Assembly: GCA_043775075.1 (NCBI GenBank)
Contig: JAYVSS010000336.1
Location: 1 to 13,117 of the forward strand
Direction of reading: 5' to 3'
Length of the DNA stretch: 13,117 nucleotides
Origin: JANLQX01 sp043775075
GTDB lineage: Bacteria; Actinomycetota; Acidimicrobiia; Acidimicrobiales; JANYDT01
Part shown: in pieces, positions 1 to 5,133 of the stretch
How the letters are laid out: each line of letters opens with the position of its first letter
Numbering within the stretch: the stretch's first letter is position 1
The notes under the pieces: model-generated
What the model saw: only the letters and a program-made list of their open reading frames with translations
The model's database searches: none
What the model was told of the DNA's origin: nothing
Program-made: the position numbers and the translations under genes

Positions 1-59
1 TCGGTGCGATAACGAGTTGGACCCGGAACCAACACTCCATCGAAGTACAGATCGCTCAT
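1..59 (-). CDS. 5' end of an unidentified protein, cut by the left window edge
   Basis: An open frame on the minus strand starts at ATG 59 (or ATG 65, two codons earlier) and runs off the left edge, giving MSDLYFDGVLVPGPTRYRT. It lies about 35-40 nt downstream of the hsdR remnant and in the same direction. No clear Shine-Dalgarno sequence precedes either ATG. Too little is visible to assign a family, and the frame could be spurious. Confidence 0.3.
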   Translation of the reverse strand, partial: MSDLYFDGVLVPGPTRYRT

Positions 60-99
60 CGCCATCAGCGAACCGTTCGATGCAGCCGAGGTGTCCCGA

Positions 100-447
100 T
101 CATGCTGCGTCGTTGGTAAGTTCGCGTACGAGATCGGAAACGAAGCGCTTGAACGAGTCGTTTTCCACGAATTGTTTGTAGACCTGGGTGTCGTCTTTCA
201 ACAGAAGCTGCATCACCTTGGCCAAAGCCTGATCACGCGCCATACCTGCTGTGTGAGGGGTATTGGCCTTGGCGTTTTGGAATGCCAGGTCGGCGGCAAC
301 CTTCGGGGCGATGTCTTCGCGGATGCGGGCGACGATGCGATCGGTGTCTTCGAACAGTGTCCCGAAGTTCTCGTTGAACTGTTTCAAGATATTGCTCAGC
401 CGATCCATCGCTGGCTGCGGTTTCACGCCGCCACCTGCTGTTGGCAC
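100..447 (-). pseudogene. hsdR: Remnant of type I restriction enzyme R subunit (HsdR), C-terminal end only
   Basis: The 115-residue frame matches the extreme C-terminal helical region of HsdR, the ATP-dependent translocase and endonuclease subunit of type I restriction-modification systems. Visible hallmarks are AMDRLSNILKQFNENFG, a DTDRIVARIREDIAPKVAAD stretch, an FQNAKAN segment, and the ending VYKQFVENDSFKRFVSDLV, equivalent to the 'lFKQFsDNpsFrRWltD' end of intact HsdR. Complete HsdR proteins are about 1000 residues or more. Here the PD-(D/E)XK nuclease and both helicase domains are absent, because the frame is closed by a TGA at 472-474 on the same strand. No hsdM or hsdS is in the window. 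The GTG at 447 is only the first possible start in the frame. I infer a decayed gene whose 5' part was lost at a junction near 447-470, next to the divergent OB-fold gene. Confidence 0.7.
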
Positions 448-458
448 TGGGGGATTCC

Positions 459-716
459 ATGCGCGCCACGTTCACCCTTGCCGTACTTGCTGCACATGAA
501 CAGCTCGACCGTATTCCGGTCACCGTTACCGGGCGGGTGGCCGAAACCATTGAGGCGATTGCGTCGGTGGGCAACCTTCTTTGCGTGGAGGGCCGCATCA
601 TTGCTAGACCAAAAGACGAGCTGAGCTCGGGCTGCGGGACCACGCCAGACATCGAAGTGCACGGGTTGTCCGTCCATCTCCTGAGCTGGGCACCGGCCGA
701 GGTCGCTCTCGCATAG
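459..716 (+). CDS. Small OB-fold protein resembling part of a single-stranded DNA-binding protein
   Basis: This 85-residue frame starts at ATG 459, with GGGGG a few bases upstream; TTG 441 is an in-frame alternative. Codon third positions are GC-rich as in neighbouring genes. The segment VTVTGRVAETIEAIASVGNL followed by LCVEGRIIARP resembles the 'V.vfGrlAE...yl.KGs.v.VEGRl..R' core of SSB proteins, and the later DIEVHGLSVHLL fits the last OB strand. The start ATFTLAV would match the second SSB strand, so roughly the first 25 residues of a normal SSB and the acidic C-terminal tail are missing. An OB domain of aspartyl/asparaginyl-tRNA synthetase type is the other reading. It lies back to back with the hsdR remnant, so it may also be a leftover of a mobile region. 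Function is unproven. Confidence 0.45.
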   Translation: MRATFTLAVLAAHEQLDRIPVTVTGRVAETIEAIASVGNLLCVEGRIIARPKDELSSGCGTTPDIEVHGLSVHLLSWAPAEVALA

Positions 717-763
717 TCAGCTTTGTCGTGAGGGGAGTTACCTATACCGGTTACCTAAGTTCG

Positions 764-1558
764 TTAGTCCTTGGTGCGGTTGCGGTAGCGGCGTTGGGCG
801 ATCACGTAGCCGATCACGATGAGCACGACGCAGTACGCCCACGCCGCGGGCACCGGGTGATCGATCGGCCACGAGTGCTTGGACACCGGGGCTACGGGAT
901 TGCCGAACAAGGTACGCACCGCAGCCACGAGCACACTGATTGGGTTGTAGGACGCCAGCCACTGCAACACGCTGGGCAGCGTGTTAAGGGGCACGAACGC
1001 ATTACTCAGGAATGTAAGTGGGAATACGACAACGAAGCCGATGCCCATCACCGCATCGGGCGAACGAACGAGTGCACCGAGCCAGAGACCGAGCCAAATC
1101 ATTGCTGAAGCAAAGACCACAAGGAGGCCGAGGGCTTCAGCGAATTGAAGCACGCTCGTGTGCGGGCGCCATCCGACAACGAGCCCAGCAACGAGAAGCA
1201 CGGAAATGGCGAGCAGCGCCCCGGCGAGCTCGGCCAGGTAGTGACCGAGCATGTATGCGCTCCGTCGCGACGGAAGGACACGGAAGCGATCGATCACCCC
1301 TTCCTGCAGATCGGTGGCGAGTGCGGTGGCCGGACCCATCATGGCGAACGTCAATGACTGAATGAGGATGCCGCCGATCAGGTACTCCTTGTACCCGCCC
1401 CCCTTCACGGCAATGGCGCCACCGAACACGTAGGCAAAGAGCAGCGTGAACATCAATGGCTGCACCGTGACCTCGGTCAGCTTCTCAGGGATTTGGCGGA
1501 TGTGCTCGAGGTTTCGGCGGGCGTAGGTCAGAGAGTCGGAGACGACGCTGTGGCTCAT
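764..1558 (-). CDS. ABC-2 type exporter permease, DrrB-like
   Basis: This 264-residue membrane protein is the transmembrane subunit of an ABC exporter of the daunorubicin-resistance (DrrB) type. After a short cytosolic N-terminus the typical opening RQIPEKLTEVTVQPLMFTLL leads into the first membrane segment, and about six hydrophobic segments follow. The family loop LQEGVIDRFRVLPSRRSAY and the segment GFVVVFPLTFLSNAFVPLNT are both present. The ATPase is encoded just upstream, separated only by a 19-codon mini-gene. Start ATG 1558 overlaps that mini-gene's TGA (ATGA), with a weak AGG about 8 nt upstream, so translation is probably coupled. The substrate is unknown; members export drugs, lipids or polyketides. 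Length is normal for the family. The divergent TetR-type regulator suggests induction by a ligand, perhaps the exported compound. Confidence 0.9.
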   Translation of the reverse strand: MSHSVVSDSLTYARRNLEHIRQIPEKLTEVTVQPLMFTLLFAYVFGGAIAVKGGGYKEYLIGGILIQSLTFAMMGPATALATDLQEGVIDRFRVLPSRRSAYMLGHYLAELAGALLAISVLLVAGLVVGWRPHTSVLQFAEALGLLVVFASAMIWLGLWLGALVRSPDAVMGIGFVVVFPLTFLSNAFVPLNTLPSVLQWLASYNPISVLVAAVRTLFGNPVAPVSKHSWPIDHPVPAAWAYCVVLIVIGYVIAQRRYRNRTKD

Positions 1559-1614
1559 AGTGAGACCTGCCGGGCACGATCAAGCAGAGAATCCGAAACG
1601 ACGCTGTGATTCAT
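1555..1614 (-). CDS. 19-codon mini-gene duplicating the permease N-terminus
   Basis: Between ATPase and permease lies MNHSVVSDSLLDRARQVSL. Its first ten residues match the permease start MSHSVVSDSL except at residue 2. Three of the conserved codons (V6, S7, D8) differ only at the third base. It starts at ATG 1614, overlapping the ATPase stop (ATGA), with a strong GAAGGAG 7 nt upstream. Its TGA overlaps the permease ATG in the same way. The strong ribosome binding site therefore serves this mini-gene and not the permease. It is either the stub of a second, deleted permease gene (DrrB/DrrC pairs exist in this family) or a partial tandem duplication of 56 bp. Either way it could act as a coupling leader peptide. 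Confidence 0.55.
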   Translation of the reverse strand: MNHSVVSDSLLDRARQVSL

Positions 1615-2612
1615 ACGAGCGCTCCTTCAGAAGCAATGGCGGTGGGAGAGGTGGCACTGGTGAGAGTGAGGAAGACATCGTCAAGGGTGACCTGGCGGCG
1701 GGTGGCGTCGATCACATCAATTCCTGCATTATCAAGCGCGCGTACGACATCGATGAGGCGCGCACCTTCGCGCACCGGGATAGTCACGACAAGGCGCTCT
1801 TCGTCGATCATGGGTGCCTCCGCCGCAAACGGCTGCAGCGCCGAGGCCGCCGTGGCGAGGACAGAAGCCGAAGCGACGGTCACATCGAAGCGGTCGTTGC
1901 CGATCTGGGACTTGAGTTCGCTCGGCGTGCCGTGGGCCACGGTGCGCCCGTGATCGAGGACGACGATGTCGTCGGCCAAGCGGTCGGCCTCTTCGAGATA
2001 TTGCGTGGTGAGGATCACGGTGGCTCCCTGGCGTACGAGATCACGCAACATGTCCCAGAGATCGTTGCGACTGCGGGGATCGAGCCCGGTGGTCGGTTCG
2101 TCGAGGAAAAGGACCGAGGGCCGCGTCATCAAGCTGGCGGCGAGATCGAGGCGACGACGCATTCCACCCGAAAACGTCTTCACCAGTTCGTTCGCAAACT
2201 TTGTGAGATCAAGCTGCTCCAGCAGTTCGTCACCGCGCATACGAGTTTGTGCTTTTGACATGCCGCTGAGGCGCCCGATCGTTTGCAGGTTGAGCCGAGC
2301 GCTCATGAGTCCATCAACGGTGGCTTGCTGGGCCGCCACACCAATATGTTCACGTACTAATGCGGCATCGGTGACCACGTCGAGTCCGGCGACCCGGCCC
2401 GAACCTTCCGTCGGCTGCGAGAGGGTCGTGAGAATGCGAATCGCCGTGGTCTTTCCGGCCCCGTTGTGACCGAGGAGGCCAAGGACCGTGCCAGGGGCGA
2501 CGTTCAAATTCAGGTCTCGAAGCGCCCACAGATCGCCGAACCGTTTTCCGAGGCCTTCCGTCGTGACGCCTGACGACACTCTATTCGTATCCCGTACTGT
2601 TGATTCGTACAT
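1611..2612 (-). CDS. ABC exporter ATP-binding protein, DrrA-like
   Basis: This is the ATPase subunit of the DrrAB-type exporter, powering the permease encoded downstream. Numbered from ATG 2612 (333 residues), it has Walker A GHNGAGKTT (48-56), a Q-loop near residue 95, signature FSGGM (147-151), Walker B VLFLDEP (167-173) and a D-loop at GLDPRS. The switch position reads LTTQYLEEAD, with Gln in place of His as is usual in DrrA relatives. The C-terminal 90 or so residues are the DrrA-family accessory domain. The start is uncertain. ATG 2612 lies inside the 38-bp palindrome and has no Shine-Dalgarno sequence. GTG 2579 gives a more family-like N-terminus (322 residues) with GGGA about 10 nt upstream. 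The gene is divergent from the TetR-family gene and leads the operon. Confidence 0.92.
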   Translation of the reverse strand: MYESTVRDTNRVSSGVTTEGLGKRFGDLWALRDLNLNVAPGTVLGLLGHNGAGKTTAIRILTTLSQPTEGSGRVAGLDVVTDAALVREHIGVAAQQATVDGLMSARLNLQTIGRLSGMSKAQTRMRGDELLEQLDLTKFANELVKTFSGGMRRRLDLAASLMTRPSVLFLDEPTTGLDPRSRNDLWDMLRDLVRQGATVILTTQYLEEADRLADDIVVLDHGRTVAHGTPSELKSQIGNDRFDVTVASASVLATAASALQPFAAEAPMIDEERLVVTIPVREGARLIDVVRALDNAGIDVIDATRRQVTLDDVFLTLTSATSPTAIASEGALV

Positions 2613-2643
2613 AGTACGTCTAACGTTAGCAGTACGCTGTACG
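2606..2643. promoter_or_regulatory. 38-bp symmetric operator between exporter and TetR-family gene
   Basis: The intergenic region holds a large dyad centred at 2624.5. Its core is the perfect palindrome CTAACGTTAG (2620-2629). Around it four GTAC tetramers at 2607, 2614, 2632 and 2639 sit in exact mirror positions, and the outer pair extends to CGTACA/TGTACG. It covers ATG 2612 of the ATPase and ends 3 nt before the TetR ATG at 2646. This is the expected place for an autoregulatory TetR-type repressor controlling both genes. The core carries a -10-like TAACGT on both strands. Confidence 0.75.
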
Positions 2644-2645
2644 TC

Positions 2646-3587
2646 ATGGCAAGAAAAAAAGCGAGAGAGGACAATCCCTTCTTCAACCCCGCTCCTTCGG
2701 CCACCGCCAAGGCCACCCGCAAGGCGGCGATCAACAAGCTGAAGGCCGAGATCAGCAAAGAGTTCACGGACGATCTCAAGCAGGAGATCACCGAGGAAAT
2801 CGCCCGCAAAACTTCAGCCGCTGCCGCCAAAGCAGCGAAGTACGCAGGCACGCTGGAGCGACTCGCCACTCACCTCGACGCCACCAACGTGTGGACCCGT
2901 GACACCGCCGCGGCGCGTCGCCCCCGCCTCACCCGAGACGACATCGCCGCCGCCGCCATCCGCATCGCCGATGCCGAGGGTATCGACGCGCTCTCCATGC
3001 GCCGCTTGGCCACCGAGCTCGATGTTGGAACGATGTCGCTTTACCACTACGTCCGCACCAAGGACGAGCTCCTCAGTCTGGTGATCGACGCCATGTTGGG
3101 CGAGGTTTTGCTTCCCCCGACGACGCCGATGCCGAAGGAATGGCGCCCCGCTATCACGCTCGTGGCCCGTCGATCGCGAGACGCCCTCCTGCGTCACGGG
3201 TGGGTGCTCGACATCAACGATGACCCGCCGATCGGCCCGAACGCGATGCGTCACTTTGATCAGACGCTGCAGGCGGTTTCCGGGTTCAATGCTCCGCTGG
3301 CGGCAAAGCTCGACCTCATGACCACCGTCGACGAGTACGTGTTCGGGCACTGCCTCTTCGTGCGCAACAATCTGCTCCACGACGAGGCGAATAGCCATGA
3401 GATGCTCAGGTACATGCGGGAGCTCCTCTCCGGTGGGGACTATCCGACGCTGCAGGACATGGTGGACTCGACCGGGCTGGAACATCTGTGGATGCAGATT
3501 CACCAGAACTCCGAGGACGCAGGAAGGTTCGATCGCAACCTCGCTCGCCTTCTCGACGGGTTCGAGGCGAGCCTCCGCCAACGCTGA
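2646..3587 (+). CDS. TetR-family transcriptional regulator with long N-terminal extension
   Basis: This 313-residue protein has a TetR-type helix-turn-helix at about residues 94-142: RLTRDDIAAAAIRIADAEG, then LATELDVGTMSLYHYVRTKD. The helical ligand-binding region (about 150-313) looks like the C-terminal domain of tetracycline-repressor-like members. Residues 1-90 are unusual: a Lys/Ala/Glu-rich, probably helical or coiled-coil extension including INKLKAEISKEFTDDLKQE. Most TetR proteins are about 190-230 residues and start right before the HTH. ATG 2646 directly follows the operator and lacks a Shine-Dalgarno sequence; TACGCT ends 7 nt before it, which suits a leaderless mRNA. An internal GTG at 2889 would give a conventional length but has no ribosome binding site. 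It probably represses itself and the divergent exporter. Confidence 0.88.
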   Translation: MARKKAREDNPFFNPAPSATAKATRKAAINKLKAEISKEFTDDLKQEITEEIARKTSAAAAKAAKYAGTLERLATHLDATNVWTRDTAAARRPRLTRDDIAAAAIRIADAEGIDALSMRRLATELDVGTMSLYHYVRTKDELLSLVIDAMLGEVLLPPTTPMPKEWRPAITLVARRSRDALLRHGWVLDINDDPPIGPNAMRHFDQTLQAVSGFNAPLAAKLDLMTTVDEYVFGHCLFVRNNLLHDEANSHEMLRYMRELLSGGDYPTLQDMVDSTGLEHLWMQIHQNSEDAGRFDRNLARLLDGFEASLRQR

Positions 3588-3600
3588 CCTATCGCTTTGC

Positions 3601-3631
3601 GTGGGTGTGCCGATGCGAAATGCACACGCAC
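3601..3631 (+). terminator. Possible hairpin terminator after the TetR-family gene
   Basis: GTGGGTGTGC (3601-3610) pairs with GCACACGCAC (3622-3631) with one mismatch, leaving an 11-nt loop. It begins 14 nt after the regulator's stop codon. No T-run follows, so intrinsic termination is uncertain. Confidence 0.35.
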
Positions 3632-3682
3632 AGGTGATCGAAATGTGACTCGTCCCGGACCCAACGAGCAGGTTTATCTCCA

Positions 3683-3696
3683 CAATGGCGCCATTG
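3683..3696. promoter_or_regulatory. 14-bp perfect palindrome ahead of the nitroreductase gene
   Basis: CAATGGCGCCATTG is a perfect dyad located 25-38 nt before the preferred start ATG 3721 and overlapping the alternative ATG 3685. A -10-like TTATCT lies at 3674-3679. An operator here would block transcription of the nitroreductase gene. The link to a regulator is inferred from position only. Confidence 0.4.
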
Positions 3697-3720
3697 CCAG
3701 TCATCGGCGAAGCTGACGGT

Positions 3721-4362
3721 ATGGAATTCGACCTCGCCCAGACCGACGCACTGCTCTCGACGACGCGTGCCGTCCGCAAGCGGCTGGACTTCGACAAGCC
3801 CGTTCCCGACGACGTGATCCTCGACTGCCTTCGCCTGGCCGTGCAGGCGCCGACCGGGTCGAACCGTCAAGGGTGGCGCTGGATGGTTATCCGCGACCAG
3901 GCCAAGAAAGATGCCCTCGCGGCGCTCTACAACCGGGCCGGGGGCGAGTACCTGGCGGCGGGAGCAAAGACCGCGGACCCGGCCACGCAAACGGGACGAG
4001 TGATGGACTCGGCGTCATTTCTGGCCCAGAATCTCGCGCGCGTCCCGGTCATGGTGATTCCGCTGATAATCGGTAGGGCGACAACCCCAGGCGAGGCTGC
4101 CGGCTTGTTCGGCTCGATCATTCCGGCCATGTGGAGCTTCCAGTTGGCCCTACGCAGCCGTGGCCTCGGGAGTACCTACACCACGCTCCACCTCGGTCTC
4201 GAATCGGAAGCGGCCGAACTGCTGGGAATCCCGGACCACATGACCCAGGCCGGTCTGCTGCCCATCGGGTACACGCTCGGCACCGATTTCCGACCGGCCG
4301 AGCGCGGCCCCATCGAAGACATCGTCTACCTCGACACGTACAAAAACCCGATCAAACCGTAG
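3721..4362 (+). CDS. Nitroreductase-family flavoprotein
   Basis: This 213-residue protein has the nitroreductase (FMN-dependent NAD(P)H oxidoreductase) fold. The N-terminal STTRAVRKRLDFDKPVPDDV matches the 'R.avR.f...pvp' segment that contacts the FMN phosphate. LAVQAPTGSNRQGWRWMVI is the following conserved block (PTGSNxQ.W). The central PAMWSFQLALRSRGLGSTYT corresponds to the helix and glycine segment that also contacts FMN. The end, LPIGYTLG followed by RGPIEDIVY, is typical. Members act as homodimers in the cytosol, reducing nitro groups, quinones or other activated substrates; the substrate here is unknown. ATG 3721 gives the family-like start. ATG 3685 would add 12 residues and lies inside a palindrome. 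It follows the TetR-family gene on the same strand but probably has its own promoter. Confidence 0.85.
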   Translation: MEFDLAQTDALLSTTRAVRKRLDFDKPVPDDVILDCLRLAVQAPTGSNRQGWRWMVIRDQAKKDALAALYNRAGGEYLAAGAKTADPATQTGRVMDSASFLAQNLARVPVMVIPLIIGRATTPGEAAGLFGSIIPAMWSFQLALRSRGLGSTYTTLHLGLESEAAELLGIPDHMTQAGLLPIGYTLGTDFRPAERGPIEDIVYLDTYKNPIKP

Positions 4363-4370
4363 CGAACAAT

Positions 4371-4401
4371 TGCTTGGCCGTGCGCATGGTGATGTTACGA
4401 T
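4371..4401 (+). promoter_or_regulatory. Predicted promoter of the toxin-antitoxin operon
   Basis: TACGAT (4396-4401) fits the actinobacterial TANNNT -10 element and ends 6 nt before ATG 4408. TTGCTT (4371-4376) or TTGGCC (4375-4380) could serve as -35. There is no Shine-Dalgarno sequence, so the transcript is probably leaderless. Confidence 0.4.
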
Positions 4402-4407
4402 GCGTTG

Positions 4408-4647
4408 ATGCGCACGACGTTGACGCTCGACGACGACGTGTACGCGGCCGTCCGCCAGCGAGCGTTCAATGAGCGCCGGCCGATCGGGGACGTTGTGTCC
4501 GACCTGACCAAGCGGGGGCTCGCCGCCGAGTTGCAAGACCAGCCCGCACGTCGGTTGGGTTTTTGGGCCGGCCACGGATTCATTGCCGACGACTTCGACG
4601 AAACCCCAAAGGAAGTTCTCGACGCTATGGACGAACCGCTTCTGTGA
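4408..4647 (+). CDS. vapB: Ribbon-helix-helix antitoxin, VapB type
   Basis: This 79-residue protein starts at ATG 4408 (the TTG just upstream is unlikely). MRTTLTLDDDVYAAVRQRAF is the beta strand and first helix of a ribbon-helix-helix domain, and PIGDVVSDLTKRGL completes it; dimers of this fold bind operator DNA. The C-terminal half should wrap around and neutralise the toxin. It ends FIADDFDETPKEVLDAMDE, resembling the 'iaDDFDaPLPedvL..fe' tail more often seen on Phd-type antitoxins that pair with this class of PIN toxin. The stop codon overlaps the toxin start by 4 nt (GTGA), typical for coupled antitoxin-toxin synthesis. The operon is presumably autorepressed by the complex. Confidence 0.82.
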   Translation: MRTTLTLDDDVYAAVRQRAFNERRPIGDVVSDLTKRGLAAELQDQPARRLGFWAGHGFIADDFDETPKEVLDAMDEPLL

Positions 4648-5027
4648 GCGGGTACCTGCTCGATACCCATATCGCCGTTTGGGCCGCACTTGTTCCGGAC
4701 CGCCTGGGCGACGACGTCGCCAAAATGCTCCACGACACAGAGAACGTGCTGTTCATTTCGTCGGCCAGCATCGCCGAGATGAGCATCAAAACCGCGCTCG
4801 GCAAGATGGCCCTACCCGACACGCCGATTGCCCTCTGCCGTGAACTTGGCGCCCGACCCCTGGCACTCACATGGGAGCACGCCCAACAACTGGCGGCGCT
4901 ACCAACGTTGCATCGTGATCCGTTCGATCGTCTTCTCATCGCTCAGGCAATGATTGAGAAACTCACGCTCGTCAGTGCCGATTCGCAGGTCTTGCAGTAT
5001 CCAGACGTGGAACTACTCCGGAATTAG
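4644..5027 (+). CDS. vapC: PIN-domain ribonuclease toxin, VapC type
   Basis: This 127-residue PIN protein starts at GTG 4644, inside the antitoxin stop. The four expected acidic active-site residues are present: D7 in YLLDTH, E45 in SIAEMSIK, D95 in HRDPFDRLLIAQA and D113 in SADS. These coordinate Mg2+/Mn2+ for RNA cleavage, so the toxin looks intact. Its LLDTHIAVW opening belongs to the PIN subgroup (COG3744-like) that usually partners Phd/YefM antitoxins rather than ribbon-helix-helix ones. VapC toxins cut tRNAs or rRNA; the target here cannot be told. The TAG stop is the first three bases of the inverted repeat that fills the gap to guaA. Confidence 0.88.
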   Translation: MSGYLLDTHIAVWAALVPDRLGDDVAKMLHDTENVLFISSASIAEMSIKTALGKMALPDTPIALCRELGARPLALTWEHAQQLAALPTLHRDPFDRLLIAQAMIEKLTLVSADSQVLQYPDVELLRN

Positions 5028-5132
5028 TGGTCTGGCGCAGATACAACCTGGGCGTCGATGCGCCGAGATTCCGGCCACGAGCAGCCCCGATGCGAAGCAT
5101 CGGCGTGCTGGTTATTCGAAGCCAGACCACTA
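5025..5132. repeat. 108-bp inverted-repeat element between vapC and guaA stops
   Basis: TAGTGGTCTGGC (5025-5036) and GCCAGACCACTA (5121-5132) are perfect 12-bp inverted repeats 84 nt apart. Inside are hairpins GGCG/CGCC (5051-5064) and CCGATGC-GAA-GCATCGG (5087-5103), so the transcript could fold as a three-way junction. The right arm also fits a competing hairpin, CTGG/CCAG. The element begins with the vapC stop codon and ends 1 nt from the guaA stop. Without the outer TA pairs it is a 104-bp sequence with 10-bp terminal repeats flanked by TA, as a mariner/IS630-type MITE would be. It may also act as a two-way terminator for the convergent genes. Confidence 0.65.
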
Positions 5133-5133
5133 G

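Noticed and set aside
737..757. Direct repeat GTTACCTA twice, 13-bp period, between the OB-fold gene and the permease
   Set aside because: Only two short copies, downstream of both genes, so an operator role is unlikely.
3685..3720. Nitroreductase start at ATG 3685
   Set aside because: It would place the start inside a 14-bp palindrome and add 12 residues not expected for the family; ATG 3721 fits better, though not proven.
2814..3797. Long minus-strand frame opposite the TetR-family gene
   Set aside because: It mirrors a gene with clear domains; its composition (many His, Arg, Val, Gly without domain logic) is typical of antisense reading in GC-rich DNA.
5025..5132. tRNA or tRNA-like gene in the guaA-vapC gap
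   Set aside because: The outer stem and inner hairpins recall a cloverleaf, but there is no proper acceptor end, T-loop sequence or 7-bp acceptor stem in tRNA register.
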